Assembly: GCA_017431785.1 (NCBI GenBank)
Contig: JAFRKJ010000077.1
Span: 1 to 64,000, forward strand
Direction of reading: 5' to 3'
Length of the DNA stretch: 64,000 nt
Origin: Bacillota bacterium
GTDB taxonomy: Bacteria > Bacillota > Clostridia > Peptostreptococcales > Anaerovoracaceae
The translations under genes and the position numbers were made by a program. This document shows positions 8,523-16,305 of the stretch, one piece after another (positions within the stretch are counted from its first letter, which is position 1; the number at the start of each line of letters is the position of its first letter). The notes beneath the pieces are model-generated. The model was not told the origin of the DNA and ran no database searches. It worked only from the letters and a program-made list of their open reading frames with translations.

Positions 8523-10468
8523 TGGACGTTCCGGAAAACATTAAGGAAGCGCTCAAACAACTGCCGGACACACCGGGAGTTTATATGCACAAGGACAGCC
8601 TTGGCAACGTAATTTACGTTGGCAAGGCTATTAGTCTGCGCAACCGCGTGCGGCAGTACTTCCAGTCATCACGGAATATGGACCCGAAGGTTCGCAGCAT
8701 GGTCAGCCAGATCAGCGAGTTCGAATACATCACCGTAGACAGTGAGATGGAAGCGCTGATTTTGGAATGCAATCTCATCAAAAAACATCGGCCGAAGTAC
8801 AACATTCTGCTTAGAGACGACAAGTCGTATCCTTATATAAAGGTAACAAATGAAGAGTGGCCGCGCGTCATCAAGACTCGAAATGTGCGTAAAGACGGAG
8901 GTAGTTACTTCGGACCGTACAGCGACGCGGGTTCCGTGAACCGGATCGTGGATCTGCTCAATTCCAGTTTTGCCCTGAAACGGTGCAGTGCGGTTGCTTT
9001 CCCGCAGGGATTCAGGCCGTGTCTCAATTACCACATCAATCAGTGCAGGGGAATTTGTACTGGAGACGTGAGTCGTGAGGAGTACGATGAAGCCGTTGCA
9101 GGCGCAGTCGATTTTTTGCGCGGGCATTCAGCGCCACTGATCAATACCATAAAAAAGCGCATGAAGGAAGCTTCGGACAGGCTGGATTACGAGGAAGCGG
9201 CAGAATACCGCGATTACATCGCCGCTGCGGAAGCGCTCAATGAGACACAACGTGTCGTCCTGCATCATTCCAATGAAGCGGATATCATCGTGCGCGTCGG
9301 AAAAGACGACAAAGCCACCGATTCATTTGCAGTCTTCTCCGTGCGGGAAGGGAAACTCGTGGAGCGGGAAACCTTCAGCATGGATATGTCTTCTTCCATA
9401 GACAGTGACAGCAAAAGCATCCTGGAAGCATTCATCAATCAGCACTACAGCAGGGTGCCGGACGTTCCGCGGGAGATTATCGTTGCGCAGCTGCCATCGG
9501 GCAGCGCCGTGCTGGAGCAGTATCTCTCTGAAATCTCAGCTCACAGCGTGAAGATTTTGAAGCCGGAGCGCGGTGAGAAAAAAGCGCTTCTGAAACTGGC
9601 GTTAAATGATGCCGCAGTTCTTGCGGAGACCATCGACAGAAAAGCAAAAGCTGCTGCGGAGAGAAGAGATGAACTGGGCAGAGAAATCTGGGATGTCCTC
9701 TGCGCCATGGGAGCGGAGTCCGGTCCATACGACGGCAGACAGTTCAGAGCGGAAGCTTATGACATATCCAACACCAACGGTATCGACACTGTCGGCGCAA
9801 TGGTCGTTTATGAAGGCCTGAAAGCAGACAAGCAGAGCTACCGGAAGTTCCGCGTCAGAACAGTGGAAGGACAGGATGACTACGCCTCCATGCGGGAAGT
9901 GTTGTCGAGAAGATTCCTCCGTGTCTTCAGCGGGGACGACAAGTTCGCTGTCCTGCCGGATATCATATTCATGGACGGCGGCAAAGGTCACGTCACCACG
10001 GCGCTCGAAGTGACAGAAGCAACAGGCTTCGACATTCCTGTCGTCGGTATGGTGAAGGACGATCACCACAGAACACGCGGGCTGATCGTGCGCCGACCGG
10101 CGAGCGTCGCATCTGCCGGTGCAGACAATTCTGCCGGGGCAGCCGATGCGGACTTCGAGTGGGTCGAAATCACGCTGGTAGATAAGCCGCTGCTCTATAA
10201 GTACATCGGCACGATGCAGGAGGAAGTGCATCGATTTGCGATCACATACCACCGCAAACTGCGGAGCAAAAACTTGGAGCACTCCGTGCTGGACGAGATC
10301 GAGGGCATCGGACCAAAGCGCAGGAAAGCCCTGCTTGCTGCATTTGGAAGCGTAGAGGAGATCAAGAAGATCACTGCAGCGGACGACTCTGCAGAACGCC
10401 TCGCTCGCGTGGACGGCATGGACCGGAGAGCAGCCGAAAAGGTCATCTCGTTTTTCAAGAACAGGTGA
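8522..10468 (+). CDS. uvrC: Excinuclease ABC subunit C
   Basis: This makes both incisions in nucleotide excision repair with UvrB. Domains in order are an N-terminal GIY-YIG nuclease (PGVYMHKD ... VIYVGKA), a UVR domain binding UvrB (about 205-240), an RNase-H-like endonuclease core (YDISNTNG, then FMDGGKGHV) and a C-terminal double helix-hairpin-helix (IEGIGPKRRKALL). The length of 648 aa is slightly above the typical 600. The start codon overlaps the preceding carboxypeptidase stop by one base. There is no strong Shine-Dalgarno, so expression probably depends on coupling. Confidence 0.96.
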   Translation: MDVPENIKEALKQLPDTPGVYMHKDSLGNVIYVGKAISLRNRVRQYFQSSRNMDPKVRSMVSQISEFEYITVDSEMEALILECNLIKKHRPKYNILLRDDKSYPYIKVTNEEWPRVIKTRNVRKDGGSYFGPYSDAGSVNRIVDLLNSSFALKRCSAVAFPQGFRPCLNYHINQCRGICTGDVSREEYDEAVAGAVDFLRGHSAPLINTIKKRMKEASDRLDYEEAAEYRDYIAAAEALNETQRVVLHHSNEADIIVRVGKDDKATDSFAVFSVREGKLVERETFSMDMSSSIDSDSKSILEAFINQHYSRVPDVPREIIVAQLPSGSAVLEQYLSEISAHSVKILKPERGEKKALLKLALNDAAVLAETIDRKAKAAAERRDELGREIWDVLCAMGAESGPYDGRQFRAEAYDISNTNGIDTVGAMVVYEGLKADKQSYRKFRVRTVEGQDDYASMREVLSRRFLRVFSGDDKFAVLPDIIFMDGGKGHVTTALEVTEATGFDIPVVGMVKDDHHRTRGLIVRRPASVASAGADNSAGAADADFEWVEITLVDKPLLYKYIGTMQEEVHRFAITYHRKLRSKNLEHSVLDEIEGIGPKRRKALLAAFGSVEEIKKITAADDSAERLARVDGMDRRAAEKVISFFKNR

Positions 10469-10519
10469 TGCGGGAGAAGATTCGGCAAGGGAGCGGAATC
10501 GCCGGAAACAAACTTAATG

Positions 10520-10548
10520 TTGTGAAAAACGCTCACTGATGGTATAGT
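10520..10548 (+). promoter_or_regulatory. Sigma-A promoter of the DUF1292 gene
   Basis: TTGTGA, a 17-nt spacer and TATAGT form a good promoter about 45 nt before the ATG and 50 nt after the uvrC stop. Confidence 0.65.
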
Positions 10549-10592
10549 AACTCTATCAAAAAAGATGAAAACCGAAAGGAGAATATAATAAT

Positions 10593-10874
10593 ATGGCAGA
10601 AGACAAAGAATTATACGGATACGAAGAGGACGATATCATCACTCTGGAGTATGACAACGGTGAGGAAGAAGAGTGCGGAATCGTAGGCGTATTCGATGTG
10701 GACGGCAAGGATTACATCGCGCTGAATCCACTGGGAACCGGAGAGGTATACATCTACGGATACAAAGAGTATGAAGAGGATTTCGAATTGATCGATGATC
10801 TTACGGACGAAGAATTCGAGAAAGCGATCAAAGAATTTGAAAGCCTGATTGACGCTGAGCTCATTGAACAGTAA
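10593..10874 (+). CDS. DUF1292 family protein
   Basis: This small, very acidic cytoplasmic protein of 93 aa has the DUF1292 pattern (ITLEYDNGEEEE ... YIALNP ... YIYGYKE). The family is widespread in Firmicutes, often encoded near yrrK/yrzL-type genes, and has no established function. It has its own promoter, an AAAGGAG ribosome binding site and its own terminator, so it is a single-gene unit here. Confidence 0.85.
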   Translation: MAEDKELYGYEEDDIITLEYDNGEEEECGIVGVFDVDGKDYIALNPLGTGEVYIYGYKEYEEDFELIDDLTDEEFEKAIKEFESLIDAELIEQ

Positions 10875-10902
10875 GAGCAGTAAGCAAAAGCAACAAAGAT
10901 GA

Positions 10903-10931
10903 ATAGGCGCCAAAGGGCGTCTATTTCTTTT
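10903..10931 (+). terminator. Rho-independent terminator after the DUF1292 gene
   Basis: ATAGGCGCC and GGCGTCTAT (one G-T pair) form a 9-bp stem followed by TTCTTTT. Confidence 0.8.
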
Positions 10932-10983
10932 ATAAGAGAGATTCTATAAAGGAATTCATTCATAAAGGAAGAAGGTAGTTTTC

Positions 10984-11721
10984 ATGAAGGTGGAACAGGA
11001 GTTTTTCATCGGCGTACTTGATGTGGATGCCGAAAAGAGAGTGAAAAATACTACTATATTGAAGATCTTCTCGGACATGTCCATGTATCACGGAGTCGTT
11101 GCAGGACACACAAAGCCCGACCGCAAGAGCGACATTTCCTGGATTGTGCTGAACTGGATCATGAAGGTGTATCGCAGACCGACCATGTTCAGCACGGTGC
11201 GGGCAGTGACATGGGCGAGAGATTATACGAGAACACGGGCGACCCGTGACTACATCATCTACGATGAAGAAGATAACATTGTAGCAGAAGCGATTTCAGA
11301 ATGGGTCGCGGTGGATGTCGCCACCGGTAAATTTCTGCGGCTCACGCCGGAACTGGTGGCGCCATTCGAGATGGAGCCGGAAAGCAAAACAATTACCGAT
11401 TATAAATTTCCATCCCTGCGCCACATTGATGCAAATGTACAGATCAGGGGCGAGATGGAAATCAACCGCATGATGTTCGATTATAACGGACATGTACACA
11501 ACAGCGTGTACCTGGATCTGGCGCAGCAGATTCTGCCGGAAGAACAGTTTCTCCACAAATTTAAAGAAGTGGTGATACTCTATAAACACGGTATCACCAC
11601 TCAGGATAAAGTTCTGCTGGAATATTCAGTTGAGGACGACCGTCACATCGTTGCGATCCGCCAGAAGTCGGACAACCAACTGCATGCGTTAGTCATCTTT
11701 TCTGATGGAACAACTGATTAG
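10984..11721 (+). CDS. Acyl-[acyl-carrier-protein] thioesterase
   Basis: This 245-aa protein of the FatA/FatB-like bacterial thioesterase family releases fatty acids from acyl-ACP in the cytoplasm. It is a double hot-dog fold. The first half holds SWIVLNWIMKVYRRP and TWARDYTRTRATRDY. The second half starts about residue 150, with NGHVHNSVYLDLA holding the Asn/His pair of the active site. AAGGAAGAAGG is 8 nt before the ATG. Its stop codon overlaps the convergent dapB stop by four bases and there is no terminator between them. Confidence 0.88.
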   Translation: MKVEQEFFIGVLDVDAEKRVKNTTILKIFSDMSMYHGVVAGHTKPDRKSDISWIVLNWIMKVYRRPTMFSTVRAVTWARDYTRTRATRDYIIYDEEDNIVAEAISEWVAVDVATGKFLRLTPELVAPFEMEPESKTITDYKFPSLRHIDANVQIRGEMEINRMMFDYNGHVHNSVYLDLAQQILPEEQFLHKFKEVVILYKHGITTQDKVLLEYSVEDDRHIVAIRQKSDNQLHALVIFSDGTTD

Positions 11722-12431
11722 TCGAACAGCAGTGTTTCCATCGTGTAGAGGCCAGGTTCTTTTTCGATGAGTTTCCTGGCTGCGGCGATGGCACCGTCTA
11801 CTAAAATCTGACGGCTGCCCGCCTTGTGGGTGATCTCAAAAACTTCATCATTTCCAAAGAAGTCGACGCGGTGTTCGCCCGTAACAGTGCCGCCGCGCAG
11901 GGCGTGCATGCCGATTTCACGGCTGGTACGTTCGCCGCAGTTTCCGCTTCTCCCGTAGACGCGTTCATATTCGCCTTCCGGATCAATCACATCAGCGAGG
12001 GATTTGGCAGTGCCGCTTGGAGCGTCTACTTTTTTATTGTGATGGGTTTCTGTGATTTCAATGTCCCAGTCAGGAAGAGCCGCCTTGACCTGTGGCAGAA
12101 TGTGCATGAACAGATTGATGCCCAGGGAATAATTTGACGCCCAGATAACAGGGACTTTTTTCGCAAGTTCCGCCAGAAGCAGATGCTGTTCTTCTGTCAT
12201 ATTGGTGGTTCCGCTCAGCAGCGGTGTTTCCGTGCGGGCGGCATAAGCTACCACTGTATCAGTCAGAGACGGATTACTGAAGTCCATAATGACATCTGCA
12301 ATTTTTTTATCGGAATTCAGATTCTCAACATTCTCGATGTCGATCCAACCTGCGATTTCATCACCCGCTTTGACAAGTGTATCTTCAATCAGCCGTCCCA
12401 TGCGGCCGTAACCAGTGATCAAAACTTTCAT
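11718..12431 (-). CDS. dapB: 4-hydroxy-tetrahydrodipicolinate reductase
   Basis: Second committed step to diaminopimelate and lysine, NAD(P)H-dependent. It has the nucleotide motif GYGRMG (7-12), SGTTN (73-77), SNYSLGIN (99-106) and the catalytic/substrate segment ETHHNKKVDAPSGTA with H130, H131 and K134. At 237 aa it is slightly short but complete. It lies 45 nt downstream of dapA on the same strand, as one operon. The end overlaps the convergent thioesterase gene. Confidence 0.94.
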   Translation of the reverse strand: MKVLITGYGRMGRLIEDTLVKAGDEIAGWIDIENVENLNSDKKIADVIMDFSNPSLTDTVVAYAARTETPLLSGTTNMTEEQHLLLAELAKKVPVIWASNYSLGINLFMHILPQVKAALPDWDIEITETHHNKKVDAPSGTAKSLADVIDPEGEYERVYGRSGNCGERTSREIGMHALRGGTVTGEHRVDFFGNDEVFEITHKAGSRQILVDGAIAAARKLIEKEPGLYTMETLLFD

Positions 12432-12476
12432 TCTTATATATCTCTCCTTGCTTTTGCAATCTGGTAGTTCAAGGTG

Positions 12477-13370
12477 CTAGATGATGCCCAGCTTCTGCAT
12501 TTCAGCACGCAGGATCTCTCTGTTGGCATCACTCATCGGGCAAAGCGGCATTCTGAATCCGCCGACACCCATACCTGCCATGTTCATGGCTTCCTTGATC
12601 GGAATCGGGTTGACTTCGATGAAGAAGTCATTGATCAGCGTCATGTATTCGAGCTGCATGTCGATGGCTTTCTGCGTGTTGCCTTCCAGGAATGCATGGG
12701 TCATTTCCACTGTCTTGTCCGGCTGCAGGTTCGCCCATACGGAGATGCAGCCTGCGCCGCCCAGAGCCATCATCGGAATGGTGATATCATCGTTGCCGCT
12801 CCAGATGTTGAAGTCCATGTCCCTTGTTGCCTTTGCAAGTTTGGCTACGTAGCTCATATCGCCGGTTGCTTCCTTGACGCCTGCGATGTTGTCCTTCTTG
12901 GCGAGTTCTGTCATGACATCGATTGGAATGTTGATGCCGGTTCTGCCCGGAATGTTGTAGACGACAACCGGAATATCTACAGAGTCTGCTACGTCAGCGA
13001 TATGGTGGTAGAGGCCTGTTTTGTTGGCTTTGTTGTAGTACGGTGAGATGCAGAGCAGCGCATCAACACCAGCGTCCGCAAATCTCTTGGCCTTTTCAAA
13101 TGAAGTCCTTGTATCGTTGGAGCCGGCATTTGCCATCAGTGGCATCCTGCCTTTGCAGACCTCAACGCTGCGCTTGACGATTTCATAGTCCTCTTCCCAG
13201 GTGAACGTCGGTGATTCGCTGGTCGTGCCGAGGATCAGAACGCAGTCGGTCTTGTTCGCGATGTGGAATTCGAGCAGTTCTTCGAGCTTGTCGTAGTTGA
13301 TGCTCTTGTCCTCGTTGAATGGTGTGATCAGGGCTACCATTGAGCCTTTTATATCAAAGCTGCTTGCCAT
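12477..13370 (-). CDS. dapA: 4-hydroxy-tetrahydrodipicolinate synthase
   Basis: This condenses pyruvate with aspartate semialdehyde, the entry to DAP/lysine. The Schiff-base lysine is K166 in GVKEATG, the catalytic tyrosine is Y138 in VVYNIPGRTG and the TT pair is at 49-50. The length is 297 aa. The open frame extends seven codons further upstream, but AAGGAGG lies inside that extension and is correctly spaced for the ATG chosen here (MASSFDIKG). dapB follows directly. Confidence 0.95.
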   Translation of the reverse strand: MASSFDIKGSMVALITPFNEDKSINYDKLEELLEFHIANKTDCVLILGTTSESPTFTWEEDYEIVKRSVEVCKGRMPLMANAGSNDTRTSFEKAKRFADAGVDALLCISPYYNKANKTGLYHHIADVADSVDIPVVVYNIPGRTGINIPIDVMTELAKKDNIAGVKEATGDMSYVAKLAKATRDMDFNIWSGNDDITIPMMALGGAGCISVWANLQPDKTVEMTHAFLEGNTQKAIDMQLEYMTLINDFFIEVNPIPIKEAMNMAGMGVGGFRMPLCPMSDANREILRAEMQKLGII

Positions 13371-13412
13371 ATGAATACCTCCTTCATACATATTGTGCGT
13401 ATACCTGTTAAC

Positions 13413-13418
13413 ATTATA
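13413..13418 (-). promoter_or_regulatory. -10 box of dapA-dapB
   Basis: The minus strand reads TTTGTAGTATAAT about 40 nt before the dapA start, identical over 13 nt to the NCS1 permease promoter. The -35 (TTCAAC, 17-nt spacer) is weak. Confidence 0.5.
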
Positions 13419-13503
13419 CTACAAACCCACTAGATGTTGAAGAAAAAGAACCTTTGAATTTCGTAAGGTTTAGATTTCACATCCGCTTTCATCGAGGATA
13501 ATG

Positions 13504-13509
13504 TATAAT
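13504..13509 (+). promoter_or_regulatory. -10 box 6 nt before a LuxR-regulator ATG
   Basis: TATAAT, then six bases (ATACAC), then ATG. A transcript starting 6-8 nt after the box would begin at or in the start codon, giving a leaderless mRNA. The alternative ATG at 13501 overlaps the box itself. Confidence 0.4.
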
Positions 13510-13515
13510 ATACAC

Positions 13516-14490
13516 ATGTTTTATATCACACTGATTCTTTATATTGCCGCGCTGCTGGCAGGAACAGCGGTGACGACAATCTGTATCATCATGATGCAGC
13601 GGAAAAAGGGAGGGCTGCAGAAAAATGTGCTGGAAATCATGCTCGCATTTCTGGCATATCTTCTGATGTCCGTACTTCTTGGACTGCTGATTTCCAAAAG
13701 CTATGACCATCTATATGTCTGGATTGCGGTCGTGTTCTGTGATCTGGCTTATTTTGCTGTTATTATCTCCTGGATCCACCTGCTGATGGCATTGACCGGG
13801 AAGCAAGAGACCCGTTGGCGCAAACCGGTCATGGTTCTCATTATTGGGTACGTGATTGCCGTTGAAAGTCTGGTGCTGATAACGGAAACAGTAGATGCGA
13901 TGCATCATGGGTCATTCTACTTCGACCACAATATGAGTCTGGTCGTAAAAGGTCTGAACGTTCTGTTCATGCTTTTGATCCTCTTTTGCGCGGTGCGATT
14001 TCTGGTATATGCGATCAATAATATGAAAGGGGATCAGTTCAGAAGAATCGTTGTGATTCTGAGTGGACTGTTGATGGCTGAAATCCTCTTCTCCGCATAT
14101 CAGGATCAGTTTCTGGGACCGTATCATGAAGGAGACATTTCTGCGACACTTTGGATAGACCCGCTGCTGATTCTCTTCCTGCTGCTGTCTGTTGGGAAGC
14201 TGCTGCGGTTTCGTCAAAGAGGCATGCCTGCTGCTGCGCAGGCGGGCTTCGATATGGAGCAAGTATTGGATGCTTTTGCGCAAGACACAGGCTTGACGAA
14301 ACGGGAGACGGAGCTCTTGCATCTTGTCTATGAGGGGTACAACAATGAAGAGATTGCTGATGAGCTCGGCATCAGTATGAATACGGTGAAACACCATCTG
14401 AGCCACCTTTTTTCGAAGTGCGGCGTGCGTGGTAAGCATGAACTGCTGTCTGTCATAGCCCAGGAAATACATAAAAAAACAAATCCGTAA
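13516..14490 (+). CDS. Seven-helix membrane LuxR-type transcriptional regulator
   Basis: This is probably a membrane receptor that binds DNA directly. Seven hydrophobic helices fill about the first 230 residues, and a LuxR/GerE helix-turn-helix occupies the last 65 (TGLTKRETELLHLVYEGYNN, then IADELGISMNTVKHHLSHLFSK). No response-regulator receiver or autoinducer domain is present. The start is uncertain, since an in-frame ATG five codons upstream has only GAGG at a 3-nt distance. It is transcribed toward three lipoprotein hydrolase genes 120 nt away, separated by a terminator. By context it may sense an extracellular substrate or product of those enzymes and control them. That link is inference. 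Confidence 0.8.
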   Translation: MFYITLILYIAALLAGTAVTTICIIMMQRKKGGLQKNVLEIMLAFLAYLLMSVLLGLLISKSYDHLYVWIAVVFCDLAYFAVIISWIHLLMALTGKQETRWRKPVMVLIIGYVIAVESLVLITETVDAMHHGSFYFDHNMSLVVKGLNVLFMLLILFCAVRFLVYAINNMKGDQFRRIVVILSGLLMAEILFSAYQDQFLGPYHEGDISATLWIDPLLILFLLLSVGKLLRFRQRGMPAAAQAGFDMEQVLDAFAQDTGLTKRETELLHLVYEGYNNEEIADELGISMNTVKHHLSHLFSKCGVRGKHELLSVIAQEIHKKTNP

Positions 14491-14511
14491 ACCATTGAAA
14501 TTACAACGATT

Positions 14512-14550
14512 GACCGGCCTTGGCACTTGAGTGCCATTGCCGGTCTTTTT
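14512..14550 (+). terminator. Terminator with nested hairpin after the LuxR-type gene
   Basis: GACCGGC/GCCGGTC outer stem followed by TTTTT, enclosing a second hairpin GGCAC-TTGA-GTGCC. The same two-storey design is seen near 4.4, 41.6 and 61.9 kb. Confidence 0.85.
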
Positions 14551-14610
14551 GCTTGTGCATAGTATGAGAGCATGAAGAAAACTATTTACACAGGAAGTGA
14601 GGTGTCTTAC

Positions 14611-16251
14611 ATGAACAAGAACAAATGGATGAAGCGGATGTTTGTGTTCGCCGCATGCGCAGTCCTGTCAATGACCATGATGGTAGGATGCGGTAAGGCA
14701 GCAGGAACAGGAGACATCAGCAAAATCACAGATTTTGATGAAAACTATGTTCCGACAGAGACAAAAGAAGTGCTTTACCTGAAGGGCAGCTGGAGTGAAA
14801 TCGGATTCCAGTATGCAACGGAAGCAGAGACTCCAGTCAAAATCACATTGGCTTCAAATCTCGGTGACGCCATCGATCGGTACGGCAGTTTCGATGCAGC
14901 TGTGGACGAGGCACAGCCGATACTGGATTACATCGAAGAAAAAGCGCCGCTGCTGATCGAACTATGGAAGGGCATGGCGACAGGACTTGGCGTTGATTAT
15001 AACGTGGTCGCAGTCGGTTCCATTTCCTATACGGCTCCGGATAAAAACTGTTCCACGCTTGCTGCATGGGGTAAGGCGACAGAAGATGGTCGTATGTTGG
15101 TCGGATCAAATCACGATACGAACTTCTATGAAAACATCAATTTACCAGCAGTTGTAGTCTATCCGGAGGAAGGAAATGCATTTATTTCATCCTGTGGATT
15201 CACACCGAACATGCTGCTCAATGACAAGGGCCTTGTTGTAACTGGTTCTTCAGGACAGGCAGGGGCTCCGGGAGATCATGGGTACGGTCTTCCGACGATG
15301 ACAGCACTTCTTGTACTGGCGGCGACCTGTGACAATGCGGAACAGGCAAAGGATGCAGTGCTGGATGGTGTTGCAACAGGCGCGGGAGACAACGTGCACG
15401 TTTCTGATGTCAATGGAAATGATTATATTATCGAACACACTGCTCAAAAGGATGTCGTCAGGCAGGCAGGCGACTACGGAGAAAAAGACTACACGATCGC
15501 AACGAACAACTTCCTGGCAAAGGAACTGGAAGATTCCCTGTACAAAGGTGACGAATACTGGGATGATTGCATGCCGCGCTATTGGACAGAGGAACAGGTT
15601 CTGAAAGAAGCGGGCATCGGTAAAATCACATTGGATACAATCAACAATGCCATCGGATGTGATCGTTACTATGTAGACCCTGACTGGTACGACTATGTTT
15701 GGGAACAGGGCAACTTTGTCGGATATAAGACAATCGAAAATGGTGAATGGATCGACAAATGGGATCTGACGGATACCTGTACTGGATTCTGGTCACCAGA
15801 AAATAAAGAACCTGGAACAAAGTGTCTGCAGAGAGCACTTGCGGATCCCGCAAATGCAACCCTATACATGATGAAGGGCGGCAAGAACACCCTCGTTTCG
15901 ATTAATCCGGAAGCAACAGGCAACTTCACAAGGGTAACGCTGACGAAGAAACCAAAGGATAGTGTGGCTATTGCAAAGGATGAGGCAAGAAAACAGATTT
16001 TCCGCGCTGCACGTGATCTGGATGAGAAGGCTGATGCGGCGAAAGAAAAGAAACTGAACCAGGCAAAGAAATATTTGCTCCAGGGTGACAACATGACTTA
16101 TAAGGCAATGTGCGCAACCGAAAGAACGGAGCGCCTGACAAACTTCGGCAAGGCGGCAACATTGTACTGCAAGGCACAGGCTTACGCCCAGCTTGCGCAG
16201 AAGAACACCAAAAAAGTTGTTAGAGATGGTGAAGACTACATCATCTGGTAA
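14611..16251 (+). CDS. C45-family (acyl-CoA:6-APA acyltransferase-like) Ntn-hydrolase lipoprotein
   Basis: This is a predicted surface-anchored amidohydrolase. The signal peptide ends in a lipobox MVGC with lipidated C27. The family N-terminal pattern LKGSWSEIGFQ is at about 58-68. The presumed nucleophile is C147 in NCSTLAAWGKAT, followed by GSNHDT and GNAFISSCG. In the penicillin acyltransferase the nucleophile Cys follows Gly. Here it follows Asn, so self-cleavage is unsure. The length is 546 aa, with an extra helical C-terminus beyond the catalytic core. The frame opens 13 codons earlier, but GAGGTG is spaced for this ATG. It is paralogous to the next gene over its whole length (shared VPTET, AWGKAT, GNAFIS, AARDL) and precedes it by 54 nt. 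The substrate is unknown. Confidence 0.8.
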   Translation: MNKNKWMKRMFVFAACAVLSMTMMVGCGKAAGTGDISKITDFDENYVPTETKEVLYLKGSWSEIGFQYATEAETPVKITLASNLGDAIDRYGSFDAAVDEAQPILDYIEEKAPLLIELWKGMATGLGVDYNVVAVGSISYTAPDKNCSTLAAWGKATEDGRMLVGSNHDTNFYENINLPAVVVYPEEGNAFISSCGFTPNMLLNDKGLVVTGSSGQAGAPGDHGYGLPTMTALLVLAATCDNAEQAKDAVLDGVATGAGDNVHVSDVNGNDYIIEHTAQKDVVRQAGDYGEKDYTIATNNFLAKELEDSLYKGDEYWDDCMPRYWTEEQVLKEAGIGKITLDTINNAIGCDRYYVDPDWYDYVWEQGNFVGYKTIENGEWIDKWDLTDTCTGFWSPENKEPGTKCLQRALADPANATLYMMKGGKNTLVSINPEATGNFTRVTLTKKPKDSVAIAKDEARKQIFRAARDLDEKADAAKEKKLNQAKKYLLQGDNMTYKAMCATERTERLTNFGKAATLYCKAQAYAQLAQKNTKKVVRDGEDYIIW

Positions 16252-16305
16252 CTTGTATGCAGTAGCGTATGAGAAGAAACTTACGATATTGAGAGGAGGA
16301 AAGGC

